A stretch of 64,000 nt of DNA, from NCBI GenBank assembly GCA_018873245.2, contig JAEMBT020000005.1, positions 6,310,001 to 6,374,000 on the forward strand, given 5' to 3'. The stretch comes from Archegozetes longisetosus. Its lineage: Eukaryota; Arthropoda; Arachnida; Sarcoptiformes; Trhypochthoniidae. Below the pieces are notes generated by a model. That model saw only the letters and a program-made list of their open reading frames with translations, was not told where the DNA came from and searched no databases. Positions 1-10,785 of this stretch are shown piece by piece. Numbering within the stretch: the first letter of the stretch is position 1; every line of letters begins with the position of its first letter. The position numbers were made by a program, and so were the translations under genes.

Positions 1-191
1 TAGAATATAGTATTAGTAAATATATCATTCGCTGTTGTCTAAACTCTACATCGATTATAAAACGAACTTAGCTCATTCTATTTCGCATAATAATAGTAAC
101 TAATAAAGAAATCTTCTTCAATCCAATTGTTTGAAGCGCATTGAAAATACTAAACAATTGACAAATAATTAAAAAACTTCTCATTCATCTA

Positions 192-1209
192 TCATAATTC
201 ATCTGAAAATCTATTATTTTCAAGCTGTTGGCCGAAATCAGTGGCTTCACTGCCAACAAAGATGTCGTGATGGGTTACTATTTCTTCAACAGATAGTTTT
301 CCATCATCATTATCATCAGATGTGGTTATTAAGTGAGAGGCTTCAGTTTCAGCGATTTCTCTTAAATGTCAGAAATAACAATTAAAATGAATGATTGAAT
401 GCTGAATTTTCTTACCGGTTGTCAGGAATCAGCCAGAGAAGACACTCATTTTTGTTCAACTTTCCGTCACCATCGACATCATAATCATTTCGGAAGCGAT
501 CTTTTTCAACAATAAAATGTTCAGATTTAGGATCAGGTGGATTTCCGTGAACATCACTGGCATATTCTTGAAAGTCAAGAAAGCCGTCCTTATTCTTGTC
601 TCTTTTGTTCATCATTTGGGTGTATATAGTGTGGTGCATGTGTTCGAACTCTTCTGGACTATTAAAAGCTGCAAATTCATTAGCATCTAGTTTGTTGTCA
701 TGATCCAAATCCGCAGCTTCCCATAAGGCCTTGTCTTCAGCCATGATTTCGTCACGCAGAAGGTTATCATCGTCTAAATTATCATCGATGTCAAAAGAGT
801 CTCTCAGATGTTCGTCCCATGTCACAAATCCGTCTTTATCGAGATCCTCTTCTTCTAATCTCTCCTTTCCGTCCTCTATGGCTAATGAGCTGAAAGACTT
901 AATAATCCAAGCAACTAGTTCTTGTTTATCAACAAATCCATCCATATTTGCGTCCATGCCATTAGTGACTAATTGTCTCAAAGCTTTTTTCGATTCGGTA
1001 GGACTTAGATTATCAAATTGTTTAGCTTTATCCCTACTTCCAAGAACTGCCTCGTGATCGAACTCACTATTGTGCTGGCCGTTTGGGTAATGACTCGATT
1101 GGAAGGCATCTTCGATTCGCTCTTTATTTAAATTATGCAGATGAGGATTACTTGTAATATAACCGATCGACGAAAGCAATAGAAATAAATTCAATATTAT
1201 TCTCGTCAT
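192..1209 (-). CDS. CREC-family EF-hand protein of the ER (calumenin/reticulocalbin-like)
   Basis: Two exons (1209-416 and 360-192) with a 55-bp GT-AG intron give about 320 residues. The start [12 protein letters not shown] begins a signal peptide; a longer in-frame reading from 1281 is more likely 5' leader. Six EF-hand loops are visible (starting [78 protein letters not shown]). The FDHEAVLG motif near the N terminus and [10 protein letters not shown] near the C terminus are hallmarks of calumenin/reticulocalbin. The protein ends in SDEL, a KDEL-type ER retention signal, so it should be a luminal low-affinity calcium binder assisting secretory folding. The length matches the family (about 315-330). 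I cannot decide between calumenin and reticulocalbin. Confidence 0.9.
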
Positions 1210-1891
1210 TGTATGAAAAGTTGCAGTTCTGCTAACAAATAACAAATGTCTAGTAAAGAAGTGCACTTCGATTCTTATCACAAGTTTGGTTCATATCAAA
1301 TGAGATACAACGACATAGTTTAGATAAACTTGAATAATTAATTCAACTCTCACTTCAAGCTCTAATGAGTTTGATTTTTCAATACTTATTAGTTTTCTCG
1401 TATTATTTTTGAACCGCTTTAAATAGTTTAACATTCATTCACTGCTAGTATTTATTTAATTTTTATGGAATCCTCAGGCTTCCCAAAAGGTGGTGTTATT
1501 TGCACTGCAAAATTAAACTTGAACTAACTTGTTTCCAACTTTTGCTATGGAGCGAATCGATACTTTATTCAAGTATGACTCATAACTTGAGACTAAGTAC
1601 ATAAACTAAGCTTTTACATTGACACCTAAATATTGGTTTCATTGAGTTAGAGTTCATAGAGTTAACGGACTCAACTCAACTTTAAGCTTAACTTGCCTTA
1701 AAATCAGAAATAAACACAATATTTATGTTCTAAATAAATTTATTAAATTCAATTTTAACTACCAGTACATCATTTCTAAAATAAGTTAGTGATACAAAAA
1801 TTATCAAAATAAATTAAAACATCCCTAAAGGTCAAATTTAAGTATTTGTGAATTTAAAAATACTGAGATGACTGGTGACGAAGTATCACAT
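1210..1891. other. Intergenic: CREC 5' side and HSP70 3' side
   Basis: About 680 bp of AT-rich sequence without a supportable ORF. It holds the promoter and leader of the CREC gene and the 3' UTR of HSP70; several minus-strand AATAAA-like words lie near 1730-1745. The plus-strand stretch 1500-1700 has degenerate repeats of ACTTG/AACTCA words. Nothing else seen. Confidence 0.5.
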
Positions 1892-3858
1892 TTAATCGAC
1901 TTCTTCGATGGTTGGACCACTTCCTCCTGTAGAGCCACCAGCTCCTGCACCACCACCAGGAGCGCCACCAGGAGCACCACCTGGGAATCCACCTGGAAAA
2001 CCTCCAGGAGCCCCACCGGCTGACTGATATAACTTAGTGATGATTGGATTACAAATGCCCTCCAATTCTTTTTGTTTGTGTTCAAATTCGTCTTTGTCTG
2101 CCAATTGGTTTGAGTCCAACCATTTAATGGTATCTTGAACTTTGTCCAGAATCTTCTTGCGATCGTCTTCTGGAATCTTGTCTTTAACTTTCTCGTCTTC
2201 AACTGTTGACTTAATGTTGAAGGCATAGGACTCGAGTGAGTTTTTGGCCTGAATGCGATCCTTTTGCTTTTCGTCTTCGTCTTTGTAACTCTCAGCTTCT
2301 TTAACCATTCTTTCGATTTCTTCTTTCGAAAGTCTTCCCTTGTCGTTAGTGATGGTAATTTTGTTCTCTTTTCCTGTGCTCTTATCGACTGCAGATACAT
2401 TTAGAATACCGTTGGCATCGATATCGAAGGTTACCTCAATCTGAGGTACACCTCTTGGTGCAGGTGGGATTCCAGTTAATTCAAATTTACCCAAAAGATT
2501 GTTATCTTTGGTCATGGCTCGTTCGCCTTCATACACTTGAATCAATACTCCGGGCTGGTTATCAGAATAGGTGGTAAATGTTTGTGTTTGTCGAGTGGGA
2601 ATTGTTGTGTTGCGTTTAATTAGTGTTGTCATAACACCTCCAGCTGTCTCAATACCAAGAGATAGTGGTGTCACGTCCAACAGGAGTAAGTCTTGTACTG
2701 CTTCGCTCTTATCCCCGTTAAGGATTGCGGCCTGGACTGCAGCTCCGTATGCGACTGCTTCGTCTGGATTTATGCTTTTGTTCAGTTCTTTACCATTGAA
2801 GAAGTCTTGTAGTAGTTTCTGAATCTTTGGAATACGAGTGGATCCACCAACCAGAACAATGTCATTGATCTGTGCTTTATCTAATTTGGCATCACGAAGG
2901 GATTTCTCGACTGGGTCAAGAGTTGATCGGAATAGATCGGCATTCAGTTCTTCAAATCTGGCTCTTGTGATGGTGGAGTAGAAGTCAATGCCTTCGAAAA
3001 GTGAATCGATTTCAATGGAGGCCTGAGTCGATGACGAAAGAGTTCGTTTTGCTCTTTCGCACGCAGTTCTCAATCGTCTCAACGCTCTCTTATTTACTGA
3101 CGATCTTTTTTGTGTTTACGTTTGAATTCTTGAACGAAATGGTTGACCATTCGGTTGTCGAAGTCTTCTCCACCTAAATGTGTGTCACCGGCTGTTGACT
3201 TCACTTCGAAAATGCCGTCTTCAATCGTAAGGATAGAAACATCGAATGTTCCACCACCCAAATCGAAAATCAAAACATTTCTTTCGCCGTGTCCCTTCTT
3301 GTCTAAACCATAAGCAATGGCTGCAGCTGTCGGCTCATTGATGATTCTCAATACATTCAAACCAGAGATGGTACCAGCATCTTTTGTTGCTTGTCTTTGA
3401 CTGTCGTTGAAATAAGCGGGGACTGTAACGACTGCGTTAGTCACAGTTTTACCCAAATAGGCCTCTGCGATTTCTTTCATCTTTACCAAAACCATGGATG
3501 AGATCTCTTCAGGGAAAAATTGTTTGCTCTCTCCCTTGTAATCGACCTGAATCTTGGGTTTTCCAGCATCGTTCACAACATTAAAGGGCCAGTGCTTCAT
3601 ATCTGACTGAACTGATGCGTCGTCGAAACGACGACCAATTAATCGCTTAGCATCAAAGACTGTATTCGATGGATTCATGGCGACTTGGTTTTTAGCCGCA
3701 TCACCAATGAGTCGTTCGGTATCAGTGAAGGCCACATAAGAAGGTGTTGTTCTGTTTCCTTGATCGTTAGCAATGATCTCAACTTTGCCATGCTGAAACA
3801 CACCAACACATGAATAAGTTGTACCCAAATCAATACCAATTGCTGGAACTTTTGCCAT
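1892..3858 (-). CDS. Hsp70: Cytosolic HSP70 with a one-base frameshift
   Basis: ATP-dependent cytosolic chaperone. Two abutting reading frames, 3858-3094 (ATPase domain from [16 protein letters not shown]) and 3083-1892 (from about [16 protein letters not shown] to GPTIEEVD), together give the usual roughly 650 residues. All three family signatures are present: [20 protein letters not shown] and [11 protein letters not shown]. The C terminus has GGFP/GGAP repeats and ends EEVD, the motif bound by TPR co-chaperones. There are no introns. The join at about 3094-3104 lacks one base: the first frame runs KHKKDRQ then stop, while the conserved continuation sits in another frame. No splice sites fit this gap. 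Either an assembly/read error or a real loss of function; the sequence on both sides is otherwise intact and highly conserved. Confidence 0.92.
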
Positions 3859-4024
3859 TTCGATAATTTAATTTATTATTTAATATAGAACTAAGTTTAA
3901 TTTAAGAATTAAAATTAAGTTAAGGCTTGAAAACTATTAAATTATGTTGGATAAGCGTATAGCTTTTAGCTCCTATCGTGACTTATTTTAATACTAGATT
4001 GCCTGCTTTTGTGTCGGGCACTCC

Positions 4025-4032
4025 CTTATATA
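4025..4032 (-). promoter_or_regulatory. TATA box of HSP70
   Basis: Minus-strand TATATAAG, about 170 bp upstream of the HSP70 ATG and just downstream of the heat-shock elements, which is the normal order for an inducible hsp70 promoter. It implies a leader of about 140 nt, A-rich as in fly hsp70. Confidence 0.7.
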
Positions 4033-4045
4033 CTTAAAATGATGT

Positions 4046-4060
4046 ATTCTAGAATTTTCT
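4046..4060 (-). promoter_or_regulatory. Heat-shock element 1
   Basis: TTC-ta-GAA-tt-TTC: three perfect alternating HSF units in 15 bp, ending 14 bp upstream of the TATA box. Together with the second copy it marks this HSP70 as heat-inducible. Confidence 0.8.
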
Positions 4061-4100
4061 CCAATACTTTTAACGAGCCTATTTCAGTGCAAATCAGCAT

Positions 4101-4115
4101 TTTCTAGAATTTTCT
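4101..4115 (-). promoter_or_regulatory. Heat-shock element 2
   Basis: The same TTC-ta-GAA-tt-TTC triple unit, exactly 55 bp from the first. The core plus flanks (TTCTAGAATTTTCT) are identical between the two. Further partial half-sites occur at about 4151 and 4261. Confidence 0.8.
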
Positions 4116-4790
4116 CTTACGTTTTAAGTAGGCGTTCATTCATTGACCGGCTTTCTAGTCATTCGCCTCTACTATGAGTCATCTGCAAATTTGAACCAAT
4201 CCTGTGAGAGCAATGTCGAATGAATCAAACTGTCGTACTTTTGCGTGAAACAAGAGTACACTAGAAAATCCCAGATTATTGCAATGAGCATTTCACCTAC
4301 TCGTTCATCTACCCATAGGCAACAGTCGTAACAGCAAACTTACTAAACAACTGCATTGGTACATTTCGAGTTATAGGAACCTCGTATTCTTAGATAATTT
4401 CGTTTCAACTCTTTGAACTATATGATTGAAGTGAACATGAAATTAATATATTTTTCTTACATTTTCTCTTAAATAAACCAATAGCTCTTTTCAATTATTC
4501 AACTTTATTATGTATCATAAAAAGATGTTAAGAACGCACTCTTAAACATTTCATTATAATAGGAATAAATACAAGAAGGGCTTACGATAGTATGGTTTTA
4601 ATTGAACATCATTTATGAATTGAAATGTTATAGGTTCGTTTATCAGTAAAATGAAGGACTAATTTCATACATTTTATAATCAGAAATAAAAATAAAATAA
4701 TTTATAGCATAAGGTATTGTAAAATATAACCATTATCATGATTGCATTTTAATACGAAATATTTGAATATTTTAGGAAACAATTAAGAAA
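4116..4790. other. Intergenic between HSP70 and NDUFB2 (divergent)
   Basis: About 675 bp between two divergently transcribed genes. Apart from weak extra HSE half-sites on the HSP70 side it is AT-rich sequence with no recognisable element. Confidence 0.5.
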
Positions 4791-5688
4791 ATGTTGAATC
4801 GATTGGCGTTGAGGACAGGACTTGTTGCGAAACTATTGCAACAAACATTTCGGTCCCGAAATGGCCAGAATTTAATGCAAAAGAGACTTGCGAGTGGATA
4901 GTATGTCGTCGTTTATTAAATGTCTAATACTAATTGACAATTAACTAATGACTATTTTGAACGAATAGTACATCTTATCGTGAAATAACATATGATCCAT
5001 ACCGACGAATCGTTAAAAAGGTAACTGATTTTTCGATGGGAATGGTGTGGTGGTGGATCTTATGGAATATGTGGCACGATTGGAGACATCTTGTTGGTAT
5101 GGTATTAGAAACAAGTTCTTCGAGATAAGGCAAAATTCTAAGTTCAAAGTTAGACAATACTAATGGATTCCTCTAACCTCAGGGTCACACATATAATATA
5201 GGTCTTGACAGAAGTTCTGGTTTCCGAAATATTTGATTACATTGCCCATTGAAATTGGACTTGTAAAATGAAATTTCCCTACAAAGCAGTTAGTGTCCAT
5301 ATAACAATACAAGTATATCAATTAGCTTATTAAGTTCAGTCAAGGTTAAGTTAGCTTAAATTAGCTTAGCTTAGCTCTTGTTAACCACTCCCAAGTTTAT
5401 TTGAACGAAGAGTATAAAGTCGAACATTTCAAAAATCGAAACTACTGTTAAGACCAGCATAAGTATATGTGACCCTTCTGGTAAGAGGAATCAACTGACT
5501 TCGTCTAACTTCAGATGGCCTTATCTCCACTCCAAGCTGACAATCATTCTATCATTTAATTATTTATCAATTAAACTTTATTCGTAATGATAATGCAATT
5601 GAAACAATCTTTAGGCGAATATATCTGGCCCGAACAGAGCGAATGGAGCGATGAACACTTGGGTATTCCACCTGATGATTACGACTAA
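4791..5688 (+). CDS. NDUFB2: NADH dehydrogenase (ubiquinone) 1 beta subunit 2, mitochondrial
   Basis: Accessory single-membrane-span subunit of respiratory complex I. Three exons, 4791-4900, 4969-5096 and 5615-5688, with phases in register give 103 residues. The N terminus is basic with no acidic residues (MLNRLALRTGLVAKLLQQTF), as a mitochondrial presequence. One hydrophobic aromatic span follows (FSMGMVWWWILWNMWHDW). The C terminus EWSDEHLGIPPDDYD matches the family hallmark W(T/S)DEELGIPPDD. A polyadenylation signal AATAAA is at 5792-5797. The second intron is unusually long for this locus (518 bp). Confidence 0.9.
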
Positions 5689-5894
5689 TGCTCAACTTAT
5701 TTAGTCACTATCGAATGTATTCTTTCGTAGTCGTAAATTAGTTATGTACAAATTATTGAAAAATTAAAATATGGTTTTGTTTAAGAATCAGAATAAACCA
5801 AAATGTAATTTAATTATAATGAAAATTAAAATAATAGAGAGATTTCAACAGTTATATCCAATACCATTAAATATATTATCAATAATATTAGATA

Positions 5895-7691
5895 CTATTG
5901 TGCTTTTTTAGCTTCCTTAATTGCTTTCGTACTAGTCTTTCCATTATCTTTTTGGTCTTTATTGTCTTTGTTTTTATCAGCAGATGGATGGTCTTCATAT
6001 CTGTTGAATAAAAAACAGCAGTTTAAACATAACAGCTAGAATGTATATAAATATCAAACTGACTGGAAGAGAGCTTTAATATCTCCTCGTACTAAAGCGA
6101 CAATTAAAGGAAAACTGATACACGCCGGAACCAAGTACAAGAGAGCCGGTTGTGCGTGTTTGAAGTATGCCATCACTACGATTGTCAGCACCAAACCCAA
6201 TATGTACGCGATGAAACTTGTGTAGAAATACACATGCCCTTTGCGTTTAAGACTAACAGAACAAAATAATTCTTTAAAAATCATCGTCTACTTTAGGCTC
6301 AACTTGTGCTCAATTACCTGACATCGAATCGCAATAGGAGTGCTATGAAAATACCAGGAATCACAATATCTCCGAGACCTAACATCGCGAAATGAGTTCC
6401 AAAAACTCCTTTCTCCAAAAAGTCTTGTGGGAAAACAAGTTTTATGGGGGCCTCAAACGATTTGGCAACTGTGACCATTACATCTGTGCCGAACACCCAA
6501 AACACATCATAAACGAATAAACCACCCAATAATATACAACCAGTTACTATGTTGTTTAAATGCAATAATTCCACGCCATTTATGGCAAATGCCAGTCCAA
6601 ACAAATTGTTTGCGATCCAATGCTAACAAATATATGTAAATTATCGGTCATTTTGCTACTCAACCAATGAGTTCAAGTTTATCAAAATTATTCATATTTT
6701 TTAATTATGAGTTTCAACTATGCAAAGATAGGACTTCTAAACATCAGTTTTTGTTTGAAATTTCATGTTTTTCGCTTTGATCGTTTTGACTTTGAGGGCT
6801 TTGACCAGTTAGACACTATTTAAAAGTTATTTCCAACATGTTTTTGATAAGATATAGTAATTTCCGCTACTCAGCTAAAACTTTATCCAATGAAATAAAA
6901 ACATTGAAAATAGTGCTGAATAGTATTTGGGTGCACATTCAAATATCATGAAAATTCAAACTGATATCTAGAAAACTAAGAAAGGAAACTAAAAGAATTG
7001 GTTTACTTTTTTAAATAGATACCAAACTCCTAGAAGAGCACAAATGGCAAGCGTAAATAAATCTCTGGAATCGAATTCATAATCGATTACACTCTCCTTT
7101 TTGTCATCCTTTCCTTTAGTAAAAATTAAATGATAAGGAATTTGTGGAAAGCTTTCTGGCAGTAGTTTGTTAACAATCGGGCTTAAAACGTGAGCCAAAG
7201 CAAGGACTCCGAGGAAGAAAAAATATCCAGTCAACAATAAATTAATGTATTCTTTGGAGAACAGCTATTGAATAGACACAAAATATTGATTGATTGCTAT
7301 GAAAGCTTCATCATATAGACCTTAAAGAAGATATAAAGACCAAAGAGAGCAGCGCTGGCAATGATTGGAAACATCGCGGCATCTTTGTGCGACATCGTTT
7401 CGGGTTGTTCTCCAGATTCCTATTGAACAGATAGGAAAAAGACATTAGACAATTAGACGATAACTCAATACGAAAAGTTAATAGATTTGATACCTTTTGC
7501 TGTAAATGATGAGTGACTGAACGAAAAGCTCCAAAAAAGATCGGAACCAAAGCCATGATTATGATACTTCCATACGCGACAAGCATTCCCTCAGGAGTTG
7601 ACTTAATTTTTTCAGTACTATTGCCAGTAACGGTCTCGTTGATGGTACCATTTACTTGGCCCAATATGTGATTAACGATTTCTGAAGCCAT
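5895..7691 (-). CDS. HM13: Signal peptide peptidase (presenilin-type aspartyl protease)
   Basis: ER intramembrane protease that clears signal peptides. Six exons (7691-7494, 7419-7321, 7264-7007, 6622-6318, 6252-6064, 6000-5895) give 384 residues in one frame. Catalytic motifs are intact: VYDVFWVFGT (YD, TM6), LGLGDIVIPG (GxGD, TM7) and the PAL motif in HAQPALLYLVP (TM9). The N terminus has several N-glycosylation sequons (NGT, NET, NST). The lysine-rich tail ends KKAQ, a KKXX retrieval signal consistent with ER residence. Two donors are non-consensus (GTCTAT after exon 2, GTCAGT after exon 5) but are required for the conserved reading frame. It is divergent from LMAN1, 862 bp away. Confidence 0.95.
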
Positions 7692-8552
7692 GACTCGATA
7701 ATGGAAACAATTGAACCAATACCTGCTAATAGGTAACTTAAATACTGATGGTTTATCAATATATCCGACGTGTATTTCACACAACTTTTGGCAATTATTT
7801 CATTTTCCCACTTATAAAACGTGTACAAAAACATTGAAATCTCGACTTGAAATTACGCTCTTTTTGTCGTAACTCTATTTCATTCTAATTGATTCGATCA
7901 ATAGTTTTTAGACACAAACAAACACTTATTGCAAATAGTATTGATTGAAAATATGAACTAATTGAGGATAAAAATAGATTTTTGTTGTCATTAATGAAAT
8001 TTGAGCCAAAATAAGATAAAATGGGATTTGAGGGGGCAGGACATTATTATTGGTTATTGATATAGAGACTAGTGTTTAAAAAATACTACTCGATTTGTGC
8101 AAGTTATTCAACTATCTTTGTTCACCATTCATAATTAATTAGTCAAATTAAACGAAAAATTCATAAAATAAACTTAACTGATAGTTAGTGGCCATAAGAA
8201 AGGCGGAAATATGTTATGAATATGAATTTTTGCGATTAAAATGAACATATTTAAGTAGTTGTGGTGTTTAGTGAACACTAGCATTTATGTAATTAAAGGG
8301 ATAACAATCTGTAAGTTGGAATGAGAATACGTGCAATGCCTAAATAAACAGTACAGAATAAGCTGAAAGTGGTTCACAAGACATGACGTGTAGAAGAGTC
8401 TCAATGCATAACATTAAGATTTAACGTGTTAATAGTTGGGAAACTGAAAGCCGGCGCTAAAACACGTTTGCTGCATTTAGATATTAAGTTTCAGATATAA
8501 TTAATTAGTTTGGGTTCAGTTGGATCAAAGAGAAAGAAAGTAAACTCCAAAT
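7692..8552. promoter_or_regulatory. Divergent intergenic region between SPP and LMAN1
   Basis: 861 bp between two head-to-head genes whose products both act in the early secretory pathway; it must contain both promoters. AT-rich, no recognised box or repeat. Any shared (for example unfolded-protein-response) control is only a possibility, since I see no clear ERSE or XBP1 site. Confidence 0.4.
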
Positions 8553-10103
8553 ATGATTGAAATATTATCAAAATTCTTATACATATTGGTTATCGTATTA
8601 ATACATTTATGTCATAATGAGTTGTTTGGACAACAATATGATTTACCGCACAAGAGATTTGAATACAAGTACTCATTTAAAGGTCCGTATTTAGCTCAAA
8701 AGGATGGCACAGTTCCCTTCTGGGAATATGATGGAAGTGCGATCGCATCCGAAGAAATGGTGAGAATCACTCCTTCGCTTAGAAGCAAAAAGGGGTCAGT
8801 TTGGACGAAGACTAGAACAACGTTCGAGTGGTGGGAAGTCGAGTTGGTTTTTAGAGTAAACGGTAGAGGAAGACTCGGTGCCGATGGACTCGCCTTTTGG
8901 TTCACAGAAACTCGATCGACTGAAGGACCAGTTTTTGGTTCGGCCGACAATTGGAAGGGCTTAGCGCTGTTTTTCGATTCGTTCGATAACGACAATAAGG
9001 GCAACAATCCTTACATTATGGCTATGATTAATGACGGAACTAAAAGCTATGACCATCAGAGCGATGGCTTAAATCAACAGTTGGCTGGTTGTTTGAGAGA
9101 CTTTAGGAATAAGCCGTTTCCGACCCGGACAAAGATTGAGTACTACAAGAATGTGTTGACTGTTATGTTTCACAGCGGAAATACTAACAACGAGGAAGAA
9201 TATGAGCTCTGTTTGCGAACTGAGAATATATTTTTGCCACAGTCAGGTCATTTCGGAGTCTCTGCAGCAACTGGAGGTCTAGCAGATGACCACGACATGC
9301 TTAAATTTCTAACCTATAGTTTACATCCTCCCGGAAGTCAACCGCAAGTCCCGGCAGGAATCGCAGATTCAGAGAAAGAAAAGTTTGCGCGAGAATATCA
9401 ACAATATAAGGATAAACTTGAGCGACAAAAGGAAGAGTATTTTAAAGCACATCCTGAAGAGGCTAAAAAGCTTGAACACGAATCCAATAGACCTGAAGAA
9501 GAATACGATTTCGGCACGCGAGAACTTCAGCAGATATTCCAAGGCCAGAGTCAGGTCTTTGAAGCCGTCAGGCAATTGAATCGTAAACTCGACGAAATTG
9601 TTGGCCGACAAGAAAGAGTATTATCGTTATTGAGCGCAGTCCAGGTCAGCGGTGGATCTGTTCAATCGGGTCAACAACAACAGTTCGCTGGCGGGGCGGC
9701 TCAGTTACCACTGAATCGACACGAAGTGGAAGCACTTCTGGGAAATCAACGAGAAATGGTTCAAACGGCTAGAGAACTAAAAACAATTTTAATGCAAAAT
9801 CAGGCACAACAACAACAACAACACGTTCCACAACCATCTGATGGTCAAAATGCACAACAGAACCAATTGAATCATCAGATACTAAACGAGGTTCGGGATG
9901 GAGTCAATGTAGTTAAGAGAGAGATCGGAAATATAGGCGTAAAAGTGAATACAATGCCTTCGGGAGCAGTGGGCTGTCCACCAGCTCCTAAATGTTTATC
10001 AAGTTTTAGTTTTTTCGCAACAATGTTACTTCATTTATTAATTATTTTAGGTTATTTACTATATAAGAGTAACAAAGAGGCTCAGGCCAAAAAGTTTTAC
10101 TAG
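8553..10103 (+). CDS. LMAN1: ERGIC-53 / LMAN1, ER-Golgi cargo lectin
   Basis: Mannose-binding L-type lectin that carries glycoproteins from ER to ERGIC, with MCFD2 as known partner. 516 residues, close to the human length. Signal peptide at 1-25 (ending about NELFGQ); L-type lectin domain about 30-260 with FDSFDNDNKGNNP and DHQSDG (calcium/mannose loop) and GLADDHD; coiled-coil stalk about 270-480 with an inserted Q-rich stretch; a cysteine-bearing juxtamembrane region (CPPAPKC); one membrane span near the end (FFATMLLHLLIILGYLLY); cytosolic tail ending KKFY, combining the KK retrieval and aromatic export signals (KKFF in vertebrates). It is encoded in one uninterrupted frame, whereas vertebrate LMAN1 has many introns. 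Confidence 0.95.
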   Translation: MIEILSKFLYILVIVLIHLCHNELFGQQYDLPHKRFEYKYSFKGPYLAQKDGTVPFWEYDGSAIASEEMVRITPSLRSKKGSVWTKTRTTFEWWEVELVFRVNGRGRLGADGLAFWFTETRSTEGPVFGSADNWKGLALFFDSFDNDNKGNNPYIMAMINDGTKSYDHQSDGLNQQLAGCLRDFRNKPFPTRTKIEYYKNVLTVMFHSGNTNNEEEYELCLRTENIFLPQSGHFGVSAATGGLADDHDMLKFLTYSLHPPGSQPQVPAGIADSEKEKFAREYQQYKDKLERQKEEYFKAHPEEAKKLEHESNRPEEEYDFGTRELQQIFQGQSQVFEAVRQLNRKLDEIVGRQERVLSLLSAVQVSGGSVQSGQQQQFAGGAAQLPLNRHEVEALLGNQREMVQTARELKTILMQNQAQQQQQHVPQPSDGQNAQQNQLNHQILNEVRDGVNVVKREIGNIGVKVNTMPSGAVGCPPAPKCLSSFSFFATMLLHLLIILGYLLYKSNKEAQAKKFY

Positions 10104-10106
10104 ATC

Positions 10107-10112
10107 AATAAA
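10107..10112 (+). terminator. Polyadenylation signal of LMAN1
   Basis: AATAAA begins only 4 nt after the TAG stop of LMAN1, implying a 3' UTR of a few tens of bases. No better downstream signal stands out. Confidence 0.55.
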
Positions 10113-10785
10113 AGCCTTAGATCTCCATCACTTTGTCTTTCTATTCTGTTGATTTCTTGAGTTTAAAATTACTTTTATAAACTTTTCAATCGGTTTAATT
10201 CCAAATTTTCCATTCATTTTGTTCAAATGTACTTAGATCTCTCATACGGATTCTTCCCTAATCGAAATCTGTTCTCTGTCCTTAAAATAACAATTGTGAT
10301 TAACAAATCAATATCATAAAAATAGCCTAAAATCAACTATTTTTTAATTGTCCAAAACTAAGATGAGATTAATTTCAATGACTATACTCGATGGATTGGT
10401 CTGATTGGATGTTAAATTAAGCAGACATTAATAAAAAACTTTTGAGAATGTTTGAACGATAATCAGAATTATTTACAATTGCTCGCTAAGTGTTGCAATA
10501 ATTATGAAATTGCAGTTTTTCACTATAGCCATCGACAACCTATTGATATTGGTCTTAAATCTTCTCCATTCAGATGGTTCATCAATTGATTGAATTCGAA
10601 AAATAAAAAAAGCAAAAAGCAATTAGTTATTTAATGATTTATTAATGTTTTATTAAAGTGAAACTGACATGTTATAGAAAACATGGTCAAAATTGTGGCA
10701 GAACTGGCAGAATATTACTTACGAAAGTGTTTGGCATTCGAATTTATACTCAATTTGGGCATAAAGTTCATGCTATCGGCATGTG
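10113..10785 (-). repeat. 3' flank of CBP-derived mini-gene copy A
   Basis: From about 10260 the sequence aligns with the flank of copy B (about 12400-12900) and, further in, with copy C (about 17520-17720) and the CBP 3' flank (about 25690-25900). Shared landmarks are the word TTGAGAATGTTTGAACGATA (A and B), TCAATTGATTGAAT, ATGACATGTTATA and GGGCATAAAGTTCA. This defines a roughly 2-kb tandem unit [3' flank, coding part, promoter] in the same orientation as CBP. Confidence 0.75.

Noticed and set aside
3083..3104. An intron joining the two HSP70 halves
   Set aside because: The halves are separated by a one-base phase change with continuous conserved coding on both sides; no GT-AG pair fits.
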